Positions 1 to 11,598 of a stretch of DNA of 64,000 bases are shown one piece after another (positions within the stretch are counted from its first letter, which is position 1; each line of letters opens with the position of its first letter). Made by a program: the position numbers and the translations under genes. The notes below the pieces were generated by a model. The model was not told the origin of the DNA. It did no database searches and was given only the letters and a program-made list of their open reading frames with translations. The stretch spans positions 276,916-340,915 of the forward strand of contig VXAZ01002122.1 in the NCBI GenBank assembly GCA_013399875.1. The letters are read 5' to 3'. The DNA comes from Gymnorhina tibicen (taxonomy: Eukaryota; Chordata; Aves; Passeriformes; Artamidae).

Positions 1-86
1 ACGGACTATCCGGATCCCTGGGTGTGGGATACGGAGTGTGCAGATGCCTGGCAGTGGGATACGGAGTGTGCAGATCCCTGGGTGTG
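1..86. repeat. 30-bp tandem repeat at window edge
   Basis: Two full 30-bp units (13-42, 43-72) differ at only a few positions and are followed by a partial unit (73-86). Bases 1-12 resemble the end of a further unit, so the array probably continues upstream of the window. Each unit carries GGATACGGAGTGTGCA. Nothing suggests coding. Confidence 0.8.
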
Positions 87-226
87 CCCCAGCAGGGTGG
101 GCAGCTCCTGCCTTTGCTCACACCAAGAAATATGAGCTGCTCGTGTTCATGTCTGAACGTGTTCATGTTCTGAACATCCAGACAGATCCAGAGTGGCCCT
201 GCTGAGAAGGGATGAGGGAATGAGGG

Positions 227-357
227 GCTGGAAGTGTCCAAGGCCAGGCTGGACAGGGCTTGGAGCAGCCTGGGATAGTGGAAGGAGTCCCTCCCACTAG
301 GGAAGTGGAAGGGTGGGACTGGATGGGCTTTAAGGTCCCTTAAGGATAATTATTCCA
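227..357 (+). mobile_element. CR1 LINE 3' fragment
   Basis: The stretch reads in CR1 sense order: GTGTCCAAGGCCAGGCTGG, then GGAGCAGCCTGGGATAGTGG, then GGGCTTTAAGGTCCCTT, ending near ATTCCATGATG, which is a decayed version of the CR1 terminal octamer. It is 5'-truncated, about 130 bp long, and has no coding capacity. The family call comes from recognition of the avian CR1 3' end. Confidence 0.85.
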
Positions 358-524
358 TGATGACTTCTGTAGGCTTCAGAGTTGCATAAACGCAACTCCC
401 ACTCTGAACGTCGGAGCAAAACTCTCCCGGGCCTTTTGGCCAGTTCAGGGACCACTGATATCCATTACAGAGCAATTCCAAAAGAACACAGCTCCAGGAC
501 CTCACTGCGTCCTGCAGACACACA

Positions 525-1014
525 ACAGGCTCTGTCCAAGCACTCTGCAACTAAACAGACAAAATCGGTGGCTTTGCTCCATTTTGCCAGCAATGCAACT
601 GCCCAGAATTCCACAGAGCCCCGTGCTCAACAAAACCGCCTCAATCCCAGCACGTACAAACTCTCATTCAAAGGTAACTCCCCAACCCCTGCATCCATCG
701 CTGAATTTTGGCTGCTGGGGTATTGTTCTGTATCTGCTGCTCTGCATCCCATTGTGCAACCCCTGTGTGGTCAAAAGCACTTTGTGCCTCTGCAGAAGGA
801 GTCAGAGGTGCTGCTCCTTCCACCCAGCTCAGGAATGAAACAGCACCTCCCCCAAATTGCCCCAAAATACAGGGTGTGGCTTTTACTCGAGTGGAACTTG
901 TCATTTGGAGAACAGAGGGCTCAGTCCTAATGTGGAAAATCACACACGCTGCAAAGGGCAATGGGGAATGTACAAACATCAGGGGGGAAAAGGCAGAAAT
1001 TGCAGTTATTGAGT
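525..1014. repeat. Duplicated block, copy A (abuts a single N)
   Basis: This 490-bp block is repeated almost perfectly at 1016-1506. The two copies are separated only by one N at 1015. The visible difference is a one-base indel (CTGCAACTAA versus CTGCAAACTAA). Unique sequence resumes only after the second copy. The arrangement fits two haplotypes placed side by side by the assembler better than a natural tandem duplication. The open frames inside have no splice, start-context or protein-family support. Confidence 0.9.
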
Positions 1015-1015
1015 N
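1015..1015. other. Single-N join
   Basis: One undetermined base joins the two near-identical blocks. A lone N between two copies of the same sequence is typical of a contig join made with a nominal gap. Confidence 0.95.
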
Positions 1016-1506
1016 ACAGGCTCTGTCCAAGCACTCTGCAAACTAAACAGACAAAATCGGTGGCTTTGCTCCATTTTGCCAGCAATGCAACTGCCCAGAA
1101 TTCCACAGAGCCCCGTGCTCAACAAAACCGCCTCAATCCCAGCACGTACAAACTCTCATTCAAAGGTAACTCCCCAACCCCTGCATCCATCGCTGAATTT
1201 TGGCTGCTGGGGTATTGTTCTGTATCTGCTGCTCTGCATCCCATTGTGCAACCCCTGTGTGGTCAAAAGCACTTTGTGCCTCTGCAGAAGGAGTCAGAGG
1301 TGCTGCTCCTTCCACCCAGCTCAGGAATGAAACAGCACCTCCCCCAAATTGCCCCAAAATACAGGGTGTGGCTTTTACTCGAGTGGAACTTGTCATTTGG
1401 AGAACAGAGGGCTCAGTCCTAATGTGGAAAATCACACACGCTGCAAAGGGCAATGGGGAATGTACAAACATCAGGGGGGAAAAGGCAGAAATTGCAGTTA
1501 TTGAGT
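1016..1506. repeat. Duplicated block, copy B
   Basis: Second copy of 525-1014 with a one-base insertion. Each copy ends in TTATTGAGT; after this copy the sequence continues into unique DNA, so this one is likely the properly anchored copy. Confidence 0.9.
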
Positions 1507-2305
1507 GAACAAGGTAAAAGAAAAAATCCGTGCCCTGGCAGGTGACCTCCTCCAGGCTGTTGTGTTCTCCGAGAGCTGCAAGTGTTTGTGCTGCAGCTTC
1601 AATAGCTCTGGATTCCGGGGCCACTTTGCGCTGAGAAATGACAATAATTTCTTTGTTTGTGCATTAATGGAAAGGGGAGGAATCAATCTGACCAGCTTGG
1701 GGATGAATCTTTGATGCAGCGTGCAGTAATGTGCTGTCACTGGGTGAGGACGAGCCATAAATAACGTGGAAAATCCTTTCCCTGCTTGTTTGCATCTCAG
1801 GCCATGTGCAGCGCCCTTGGTGACACCCAGAGATCCTCAGTTCCCAATCTGTGTGTCCTGGAGCTTCCACAAGGAAGGATTTCTAAATTCCTGCCAATTA
1901 ATTCCATTATTTCTACTCCTGGTAGATTTAAAGCGAGTTTTTACGTGAACACAACGAGTTTTGCAGCCTCTTCTTGTTTCCCCCGCTCTGTCCACCGTGT
2001 GCAAGACGTTCATTTGAATTATTTAAGCCCCCTGGAAGTCACCTGAACACCAGACTTTTCCAGAAGTGACATCAGTGCCCAGGAACTGCTGACAGTGTCG
2101 GCCTTCCTGACTCAGCCATGGAGCCACTCCGGGGAAATGGAATTAGAACAGGGAATATTGAGTTTTCCCCACGGATTCCCACATGGACACCAGTTGTAGA
2201 GGCACAGGGATGGGAGCTTTCCAGGCTCCAGTGGTTCAGGTGACTCCACACAGGTACTGAGTGACATCCACGGGGAGCAGTGACTGAGGTGGGACTCAGG
2301 GAAGA
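1507..2305. other. Unique non-coding stretch
   Basis: No gene, recognisable repeat or splice-bounded open frame was found here. The frames present are short and overlap on both strands without preference. Confidence 0.5.
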
Positions 2306-2447
2306 TTTGCCATCCTGGGATGTGATTATCAGCTGGATTTACCATCCTGGGATGTCATTATCAACCACATTTGCCATCCTGGAATGCGATTATCAGCTGG
2401 ATTCACCATCCTGGGATGTGATTATCAGCTGGATTTGCCATCCTGCC
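2306..2447. repeat. 32-bp tandem repeat, about 4.4 copies
   Basis: Four 32-bp units begin TTTGCCATCCTGGGATG or a close variant at 2306, 2338, 2370 and 2402, followed by a partial unit. Units differ by a few substitutions, the second the most (TCAACCACA replacing TCAGCTGGA). It is a short diverged minisatellite with no coding sign. Confidence 0.9.
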
Positions 2448-3916
2448 TCCTGACCACTGCTAACACCTGGAGCCAACCTTCCTTGTGCAATTCCCACGTT
2501 CCAGAGGGGAGGTGCTGTGCTAAAGCCCTGAACCCACCTGACCCAGAGGAGTGGACACAGCAGCTTCCTTATTTTGGACATTTAAGAGGTGACAGACCCA
2601 GGGATGAATCCCACAGTCCACCAGAGAGTCCTCACAGCCCAAAAGCCAGAATCCTCCACAAAACCAGGAGAAATATTCAGAATTCTGTCGTGGCTCTCTT
2701 CCTCCCCAAAGCCAATTCCAGAATTTTCCAGAGGAATTTCCTCAGAGCACACAAATCCTGCACTCCCCACCTTTGGCACCACTGGCAGACCAGGAGTTCT
2801 GGCTATTGAGGATTCTTCTGTTGTTCTTTCCAAGCCCTGCTTTGGAAACCAGCCAGCACTATTTGCTTCTCGGGCAGAGGATATGGAATTACCGTAAATT
2901 ATATTGAAAAATTAGATTTATTCACCGCTGTGATAATTGATCTCCCAATCTGTCTCGGAGAGTTAGCAGCTGGTAAGAAAATAAAATGCAATTTAAATTT
3001 TTATTTATTTTTAAAACCCCCCACTTTAATTCAAGCGTGACAACAAATAAGGGGGAGAGGAGAGGGTGAGTTTCTCACTTGCCAGTCCTCGTATTAAATC
3101 CTGATGATAAGAAAACAAAGCAAGAGGTGATTGCAGAGGTGTCTGAGAAATTCACAGCGCGCTGGCATTAAGCAGCACAGCTCTGCAGGGGGGGTTGATA
3201 CCCTCGCACATAATTATGTGTAATTGCACCTCAGCCCTGAGCGAAGGGATTATGGCCAAGGACGTGCCTGCAGTGGAATCCCCGGGCTGGGCTGTCACTC
3301 TGCTGGAGCTGCTGCTATTGATGTTGACAAACCAACATTCCACAAGTGACTCCAGGAATTCAGCTCCTCTGTCAAAGCCTCTGTAACCGGGCCCATCAAA
3401 TCTCCGACTGTTTTCTCTCGGGCCCTCAGAGGGAGAAGAACCAGCCCCGAAACCTGGCGTTCGTGATGGCTCCTCTCATTAAGGCTCTTCTCTGTCAGCC
3501 CCTGCTCAAATCACATCACACGTTACAGATGGAGACAGGATTTGGGTTTTACACAGAGATTAGCTCTGAGGAAATGTATTTTTATCTGCTGGGAGCAGAA
3601 AGAAAGAACTCCATAATTCACCATAACCCAATCACTTACAAAGTGATCGGCCAAACAGTGTTTGCAGGGGCTTGAAAAATCTCATGCTGTCATCGGTAAT
3701 AAAATAAGAATGATAATCCTGCTCCCTGGCTGAAGGGGAGCACAGGAATGGACACGTCATTAAAAGGCAGGATAATGGTGTGAGGGAGAGGGGGAGATCC
3801 TGGCTGGAGCCAGCGCAGTCTGGCAGCCCCATTTACAGCAGCAGATAAACACGATGGCTTCTTAAAATTGCCAACCCCTGAACTTTGAACGTGGAGCAGC
3901 TCTGACTTCATTTCAC
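2448..3916. other. Unique non-coding stretch with AT-rich core
   Basis: No gene is supportable. Bases about 2890-3060 are AT-rich (a run of TTTAAATTTTTATTTATTTTT near 2993) and non-repetitive, which would suit a conserved non-coding element, but that cannot be tested without an alignment. Confidence 0.45.
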
Positions 3917-4085
3917 AGGATCACTGAGGCTGGAAAAGCCCTCCAAGGTCATCAAATCCAAGCTGTGACCACTCCCCACCTTGTCACCAGCCCAGATGTG
4001 AGTGGCACATCCAGGCCTTCCTCGGGCGCCTCCAGGGATGGGGACTCCAAACCTGCCCGGGCAGCCCCTTCCCATTTCCCTCTGT
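3917..4085 (-). mobile_element. CR1 LINE 3' fragment, antisense
   Basis: Reads as the reverse complement of a CR1 end: GGATCACTGAGGCTGGAAAA, CCCTCCAAGGTCATCAA, CCTCCAGGGATGGGGACTCC, then CCGGGCAGCCCCTTCC. The wording differs from the commonest CR1 type in this window and matches the subfamily also seen at 32691 and 60589. It is 5'-truncated and non-coding. Confidence 0.8.
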
Positions 4086-4187
4086 CCCTCCTGGGGATGA
4101 GGAGCAGGGAGTTTTGGGGGAATTCGACACTGAAAGGGAGGTTTGGAAAGACCCAGTTTTCCCTCAGCCAGTGGAGGAAATTGAGAG

Positions 4188-4358
4188 GGGGAAACAGAAG
4201 GAAATAGAAGGAAATAAAAGGACACAGAAGGAAATAGAAAGACACAGAAGCAAACAGAAAGAAACAGAAGCAAACAGAAAAAACTGGGAGCAAACAGAAG
4301 GAAATACAAGGAAATAGAAATAGAAGCAAACAGAAGAAAGTAGAAGCAAACAGAAGGC
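4188..4358 (+). repeat. Purine-rich degenerate 10-bp array
   Basis: About 170 bp of imperfect units of the form ACAGAAGSAA/ATAGAAGGAA, almost wholly A and G with scattered C and T. It gives a strongly strand-asymmetric purine tract. The frames open on both strands are lysine/glutamate-rich or phenylalanine/leucine-rich only because of composition. Confidence 0.85.
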
Positions 4359-5010
4359 CTGGCCCTGACACTCAGACCAGCAAGTCATACTGAAATATTT
4401 CACCAATAATTCACGGCTACTGGACAAACATAATTCATCCTGGCTGTATTAGAAGCTTTGATACATCATGAAACAAATTATTAGCTGGAGTGACCTTTTA
4501 TTTTCTAATTACAACAGTAAATAATATCACAGAAATAAAAAAAGGGTGCAGAGAATCCCAGCGTTGCAGCAGTGCCACTAAAACCAAACCTTTCTGGCGG
4601 CACAGGGAGGGTTAATCAGTCTGAGGATTCAAAATCCTTTCCTTCCACACTTGTGCTGTGGCATTTGCACAGATTATCAGTGGGGTGCAGCAACAAGAGC
4701 AGCTCACGTAGCTTAAAAACCACATTATTTATATATATATTATATACATACAATAACATATAATGAAGTAACAAGCACCCAAGCAGGCCAAGTGTATTTT
4801 TGTTCTCTAATCTTCACGTCCAGAAGCCACCTCACTGGCAGGATCATCCTTCTCTGTCTGCAGTATTGTTCCCGCAGTTGAGTAGGTTAAGAACATTTGT
4901 ATTATTATTATTATTCCCACTATTTCTGATTTGCATGCTAATAGTTATCTAGCAGTTCAAATCTCAATTAGGAGCCCACACAGCACAATTCACGGCGAGG
5001 TTGTAAATGT
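4359..5010. promoter_or_regulatory. AT-rich unique DNA, candidate enhancer
   Basis: Bases about 4380-4560 and 4860-5010 are AT-rich, non-repetitive and dense in homeodomain-like ATTA/TAAT cores (for example AACAAATTATTAGC). ATTTGCATGCTAAT near 4931 contains a POU octamer (ATTTGCAT) next to a TAAT. A TA microsatellite lies at 4726-4760 and a short ATT run near 4900. Regulatory function is inferred from composition alone. Confidence 0.3.
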
Positions 5011-6877
5011 GGAAATGTACTCAGGCTCACAATGAAGGCAGCTCATCACCCAGCACTGGGGTTTAGTGTTATTAATTTGGTGTCACTGAAAGGCTTCAGA
5101 GTGCTTGCTTCAGTTAATGCACGTTCCTGGATACGTTGGCTGCTTTTTATTGTGATGGATTTTATGTTTCAATCACACAAAGTTGCCCAGGGCCTTTCAG
5201 CAGGGCTTTTTTTCTTTCATGGAATCAAGGGAAATGAAATGTGTTGGTCCATCAGCGCCTCTCCAACAGGATTTTCCTCACCAGTGCTTGGGATGGAACA
5301 AACCCTGCGAAACTGCTACCGAGAAATGGAATTCCTCGAGCCAGTCCTGAGCAAGAGCAGCGGTGAGGGGGCTAAACGGGGATTAATTACTGCCTGAAGA
5401 ACCTCACATCCCTTAAAATCACATCATCATTATCACCTCACACCCCAAGTCCTCATCCTGAAGTTCCCAGTTCTGCCCTACACCTTCTGCACACCTTCAG
5501 AAAAACCCCGTTGTGCCTCCGGTGCTGTTTTCCCTGGTTTTCCCTTTTGTTTTTTTTTTGGCTTCTCAGCAGGGGCAGTGCACTGAGGGCTGTGAACACA
5601 GGACACAGAGCCAAGGACAGCAACAACCTCTGCAGAGAAACCACAAACACTAAAAATAAAGGGGAGCTTTGCCCGGCTAAGGACAGAGCCGACTCGTTCT
5701 GCTTATTTAGGAGGTTTCAGCAGTGGTGTCCACAGGTTATTGGGACATGATTTCAGGGCTGTGGCCCCCAGCACGGTGACAACGGCCACCTCAGCAGCTT
5801 CTGACATGCAGGAGCCTCCCCTTCCTCCCTTCCTGCACTCGACAGCAACCTCCAGGTAATTATCCACAAGGGCAGAGCCCCAGGAGAAGCCATTTCTCAC
5901 TCCACTGCTGCTCAAGGGCCACCAGGTTAAACAAGTGATGGAAAACCTCTGGGAGCTGCTCTCCTGCTTCCCCTCGCAGCCCCTCGTGCACGTGGGGGTC
6001 GTGTCCTCCACCCCGGGCAGGGCTTGGAGGGGCTTATGGCACCTTGGGGAGGCAATAAATTGGTGGCAGCACAGGAGACGTTGTCTCGCGGTCAAATGAC
6101 AGCTGCAAAGAAGGAGGAATGGGGTAAAAAAGCTGCTGAAAATGTTTTTGTAACAGCCACTAAGCAAAAACCCGGGTTTTGGGGGAAATCATATTGCAGT
6201 TTATCTCTGATGGCTGCAATACTGGGAAGTGTTTAAGGACCAGCATTAACGACACACAGCTCCTGCTTCCACAGGCACTGCAGTGAGTCACATCCCTGGG
6301 ACAAGGGGTATTTGCAGATGGAAGAGCCGTGGTCCCTCCCACCAACCACCTCTGAAGGACTTTAAAAATGCTGATAACACCCCAAAAGGAAGCAAAGCAA
6401 ACAGTGGGAATGGCAGGGCTGGGGCAGCACAGAGCGACGGCTCCTCCGGGGTTTCTGGCTGGATTTTGGCACCTCCCGTGCTGTGAGCAGAGAAAAGGAT
6501 CCGAGCACTGGTGTGCTCACCAGACCCCTCTGATCATCAGCCCTGCCAGGACTCCTCATGATTAAACACAACTCAGAGAAGGTTTTTTAATCATGACTTA
6601 TTACTATGGTAACACCAGGCAGTCAAAGGGAATTATGCAAGGTCCTCCCCAGGGGTGGGAGAGGGAGAGGCAGCTCCGGTCACGGAGCACCTGGAGCTCA
6701 ACAGGTGAGCCAGGGAGGGAGAACAGAGAGAAAAACCTGGCCCAGGCTTCTCCCCACCAATTAGCAACTCAACAATCAATATTGTAGAGCCACCTGGAAG
6801 CCCAATCTTTCCCTGAATCACTGGGCCTGGTGCTGTACAAAGCACAAGCAGCTCAGAGACAGAATTTTGGTTGCAAA
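5011..6877. other. Unique non-coding stretch
   Basis: Nothing supportable beyond a T run near 5548. Frames of 60-150 codons on both strands lack repeats, domains or convincing splice borders. Confidence 0.5.
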
Positions 6878-7043
6878 TCAAAAGGCTGAGGGAACTGGGA
6901 TTGTTCAGTCTGGGAGAGAGAAGCTTTGGGGTGTCCTAATTTTGGCCTTCCAGTGCCTGAAGGGAGCCCACAAGAGGATGGCAGGGGCTGGAAGGAGATG
7001 ATCCTTAAGGTCCCTTCCAACCCAAACCATCCTGGGATCACAT
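6878..7043 (+). mobile_element. CR1 LINE 3' fragment with internal deletion
   Basis: Starts like the more internal CR1 text (GGCTGAGGGAACTGGGATTG, then GGCCTTCCAGTGCCTGAAG). It then jumps to the 3' end (GATCCTTAAGGTCCCTTCC, AACCCAAACCATCC). The intervening few hundred bases typical of CR1 are missing, so this copy has an internal deletion as well as 5' truncation. Confidence 0.8.
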
Positions 7044-8908
7044 CTTGCAATAAACACAAAGTTTCTCACTCCTGAAGTGAAAGAGAAGGAATTTACCCCA
7101 AACCACACCGTGGATTTCCCCACTTGGACATTCCCTTGAAGCCTGACTTGGGTAGGGCACTCTCCCTGGGGTGCACATTGGTGTCAGCACAGAAATGGAC
7201 CTATTATTGTTATTTCTGGGCTTTGTTTCCCACCACAGCCTCCAAAGAGCACTTGTTGCATTATAGGGGGGAAATAAAACCCCTTTTATATCCCTACAAG
7301 GAAATGATTGGATAATTACTCAGCAGTAAAGCAGAACATATAAGAAAGTGCTGTTCTCATCATCATTCCTTGAAGCATCTTGTCATTATTATTAGGAAAT
7401 GATCTATTTGTGCCAGGCTAATTCATATGGATTGTAATTCCAGGACATAAATTACCCTGCCATGTGTACTCAGAGCAGAGGAACAGCAGCAGAGGTGCTG
7501 AACGTTCAAACCAATTTGTTAACAGCCTTTTCCTCCCCAACCTACTGCCCTCCTTTTCAATCTGCTGCATTCCAAAGAGTTTCCAAGGGCAGATATCCAT
7601 ATATATTTATTAGAAAGCCGTGCCCTAAACCATCTGAGGTTACCTCTTGGAACTTATTCACAGGCTCTGTCGCAGGAAGAGTGGTTTAATGGTGCAGGAA
7701 ATACATCTCTGTAAAGCTGTGTACATCCTGCTTTAGTGGTGACAGAGAGATTATGGCCCATCAAATAAGTAAATTAATTTAGTGCGTGTGAAGGAGGACG
7801 AAAGCAAAAGGAGAATTCCCCTTGTGAAACTTGTTCCAAGCACCAAGCTCCTCTTACTTCGTCTACGACCATTGAACAGCTTCCAAGAGTTTCCCAGAGT
7901 GGCCAAAATATCTACAGATATTTTAGAAGAAGTGTTAGAATGTTTAGAAGGCTTAGAAGTGTTTAGAAGGTTCTGGAAAGGTTGGGCCAGAACCTCTTGT
8001 CCCTCAAGTCTCAGTGGTCAAATAGCATTTCTTCCTTGCTCGCCTGGTTACCACCCCAAGGTGAAGAACTGCAGGGACTTCTCCCCACAAAAGGATGACA
8101 AATTCCTCATCCCTCCCCATCAGAACCTTTCTCCTCATGCTCTGAAAACACACGGATCAGCTCTGCCTGCCTGGGGTCTTTTTTTTTTTTTTCGGAGATG
8201 TTTTACTTTCTCCGACCATTTCTCACCGAGAGGGCGAACAGAGGCGAATTTTGAACAAACCCCGAGCTGTGACTCCGCTGCCTGTGGCATTTCTCAGCCC
8301 TGTTCTCACTCTGTTAAACACCGGCTCTTTGCAGGGAGGGAACAGGGGCCGACAGTCCGTGGCTTTGCATAACAAAAACCCCGTTTAGTCGAGCAGTGGG
8401 GGACGGAGTCTCTTCAGGAAACCAGATAATCCAGAAACTGGTGCTAATAAGTTATTGACTTCCCCACTGCTCTTCCAGGAGCAGCTCATGGCTTCCGGTA
8501 ATCGCTTTGCTTCCACCCTCAGAGTCCAGCTGTGGCTCTTGGAAGAGCTCATTTATGGCAGCTTGTGATAATGGGATATTTTAGCAATGTCAGCTTTTGC
8601 ACAAGATACAAAAATCCACCGATTTGCTGCCCCCTGCTCCCAGTGAAATGGGAAAAGGCAAGGAAACCCATAAAGCGTGTCTCAGTCACATGCAGGTGAA
8701 CGAGACTCCCCTTTCCTGCCCTGCCCGTGTTTGGATCGAGTTCCCTGCCAGGCACAGAGGACCTACGTGTCCTTCCTGCCCTGGGGATGCTGTGCCAGGA
8801 GCTCAGCTCGGGGGCAGATGCAGCTGCCGGGATGCTGCTACCTGAGAGCTGGGAGATGTTATTTCTGCTCCCGTCTCTGACACTGACCCCTCTGTCCTGC
8901 CCAAGAGA
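7044..8908. other. Unique non-coding stretch
   Basis: No gene is supported. The reading frame from 7782 is open for 196 codons but holds low-complexity runs (TTAGAAG-type short repeats at 7919-7976, T run at 8179-8192) and shows no family resemblance. Confidence 0.5.
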
Positions 8909-9230
8909 CAGAATCACACCAGGGTTGGAAGGACCACGCTGGACCCACAGGTCCTGCTCTCCCCGCAGCCTGTCCAGGTGCCCGGGGTTGTTCTCCCCTG
9001 CTGCAGGATCTGCTTTTCCCTTTGCTGAATTCCAGACAGTTCCTCTGTGCCCACCTCTCCGGCACCCTGGGGTTCTCCTCCCACTTTTGTGCCACCAGAG
9101 AACTCGCTGAGGAGGCTCCTGCCCCTTCAGCAGGGCATTGGTAAATAAATCAACCCTGGGCCCAGGACTGAACCTTGAATAGTCACAGAACTACTTCTGA
9201 TTCTGGTGCTGGCCTGGCTCTCCAGGACAC
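8909..9230 (-). mobile_element. Old CR1 LINE internal fragment, antisense
   Basis: Several blocks in the right order match the reverse complement of CR1 further from its 3' end: GGACCCACAGGTCCT, CCTGTCCAGGTGC, GGGGTTGTTC, GTTCCTCTGTGCCCA, TCCTCCCACTTTTGTG and AACTCGCTGAGG. The match is diverged, so this is an older insertion than most in the window. Boundaries are approximate. Confidence 0.65.
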
Positions 9231-10461
9231 CCCCACAGCTGGAGCTAAATTTTAAATTTAAGGCTTTAAATCAGGCAGCTTGAGCACAGCCAGATCAGGG
9301 TTTGGAAATGCTGGTTCCAGGATTTACCTGAGTGAAATTCAGGGCAGTTCTCAGAGCTGCAGCTGTGAACAGATGTGACACAGGCAGCTCTCCCCTCTTA
9401 ATTGCACCAGACTGCATCTTCTTGGGGACCTGCAGTCTCTTCTGCTGCCTTTCCAAAGCACCTGGCACAGCAACATGTTGATGCAAGGAGGCTCCCAGGC
9501 AAGGATCTGATGCTAATTAAAAAGATGAGCACGCCAGACCTTCAGTCTATAAATCAACAACATCCCCTGCCACGACCACACAGTCAATTTACAGCAGCTG
9601 AGTTCTCATTGTGGGGAGTGACGCTTCAGCACCAGCCAGAGCTGCCCACAGGTAACCCCAAAAAATGCTTTGCATGGACCAGGGGAAAAATGCTTTGTTA
9701 GCAGGGCTGGAGGAGAACAGTGAGCACTTTCTGGGCTGGTGGCACTTGGAAGGCACCCCTGTGACTTGGGAAGGTCAGGAAAGGCTTCAGAGGAGCCAGG
9801 GTCTCTCCAACACCTGCCCTGCTAATGAGGCACATCCATCTCCACCCAGCACACCCAGTGTCCTTCTGCCTTTGGTGCAGCTGATTTAGGAAAACCAAGA
9901 CTTGCACATCGGTGTTTTCCATAAATCCTGACTAAATAATCACAGCTGGGCCCTTCTGCCCTTAAAAGCTGAAGGTTTCCTACAGCAGCAAGGGAAGTTT
10001 CTTGATATGATGGCAGGAGGGAAAAGGGGGGCAGGGAAGACTTTCTGGAGTTGGAAGGAGAGAATAATAAATATATTTTTCCCCTTTAACAGAGGCAGCT
10101 TTTACAGCAAAGCTAAAACACTGCAGGGACTCCTGGGGATCAGATCCTGTCAAAGGTTTGCATTTCATGGCTGAGCTTCGAAAGGTGAGGGCAGTGCATT
10201 TGCTGGGAGACAGAATGATAGCTTCGTCCTTCAGGCTGAAATAACAGAGCTGAACATATTTCCATTCAAACAAGAGCAGAATCCCTGGGATAAACGGTAA
10301 GTGGGTGTGGATGTGGGCACTGGAGGAGAAGCAGAACACAGAACATCACTGTGAGGGTCACAGGGGAGATTCTGTGCCCCTGGGAGGATGCTCTTGGGGG
10401 CTGGCCAGCGCTTGACCTCCTGGGCTCTGGAAAGCTACAGCAGGGAAAGCTGGAGTTGGTT
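9231..10461. other. Unique non-coding stretch
   Basis: No gene, RNA or repeat could be supported. AT-rich patches near 9240-9270 and 10060-10090 are unremarkable. Confidence 0.5.
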
Positions 10462-10609
10462 ATCACAGAATCCTCATGGAATGGTTTGGGTTGGGAGGGG
10501 ACTTAAATCCCATCCTGTTCCACCCCTGCCATGGGCAGGGACACCTTCCACTATCCCAGGATGCTCCAAGCCCCGTCCAACCTGGCCTTGGACACTTCCA
10601 GGGATGGGC
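10462..10609 (-). mobile_element. CR1 LINE 3' fragment, antisense
   Basis: Contains GGAATGGTTTGGGTTGGGAG, CCATGGGCAGGGACACC, TTCCACTATCCCAGG and CTGGCCTTGGACACTTCC, the reverse complement of the CR1 3' end. The last part (from 10579) is repeated at 12757 after the assembly gap. Confidence 0.9.
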
Positions 10610-11598
10610 ATTACGAGGCCTGATAACAGCCCTGCACTTCAGGGTTCAAAGTTTGCAAGATGAGCTGAAGGAGGAAGAGCTGATCCACCAAAACCCCTCA
10701 AATCGCTCCATCCCAGGGAGAACAGCAGGGGAGAAATCAATAACCCGAGCAAGAAACTGTAATAACAGCTGACATTTATCCAGCATGGATAGCCAGGTGT
10801 CCCCAAACACTTGACAGATATTACAGGCTGAGCTGATTTACAAGCAGGGATCTGGCTCCTTGCACAACATCGATTCCCACGCCGAGGCAAAGGAACTCCT
10901 GTGGATTTTGTGGTGACCTTCACCCACCTCTCCACTCCAGGGCGAGTGCTGGGATGCTCTGACCTTCCACGTCCCACGTGGTTTAGCGTGGAAATTCCCT
11001 CCACCAGGAATAAGGCAGCTCGCATTCGGGGGAGGCAATCATTTGTTTTGGGCAGCTGCACAGAAAACATCCAAATATTGTGAGAGAGGCTCAGAAGCAC
11101 CTTCACGGTGCTCTGCTCACCTTGTAATCTCCTCCTTCCCATCAGGAGTCCAGCTCACACATCCCTCTGCTTTCCATTAGACAGGGAACTATTCCAGGCA
11201 GCTCCTCACCCTGGATTTGCCTTTGGCACAGCAGCTCAGCACAAGCAGCAGTGACACTTTGAACAAGGTGTTTCCTTGTCTCTGCCTCAGTCTTACATTC
11301 CTTCTACAAAGGGAAAAAAGGAAAACGGGAGAGGGGATAAGAACGGGATTCAAAAAAAAACCCCAAAACAAACAACAGCCCCACTGCCTTGGAGCTGGCA
11401 GGGCAAGCACAGGTCTGATGGCACTGAGGGCTCCAGGACCCCAAATGCTTGTTAGGCTTGAGGCACTTGAGGCACCACTCCACGTGGCACTGCCCACCTG
11501 CAGCAGGCGCTGCCTTCTCTGTGCTGGAGTCCAAACAGGTCCAGCTACACCGAGGGGGTGCTGAAACCTCTGTAATTTAAAGAGATCTGAAGGGCAAA
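10610..11598. other. Unique DNA flanking the LTR (present twice in the assembly)
   Basis: Non-repetitive sequence between a CR1 fragment and the LTR. The same sequence recurs at 12788-13778. No gene was found; the 167-codon minus-strand frame occurs in both copies but has no recognised domain. Confidence 0.5.

Noticed and set aside
382..930. 182-codon + strand frame repeated at 961-1422
   Set aside because: It recurs only because the block is duplicated; no domain, start context or splice support, and equally long frames occur on the other strand.
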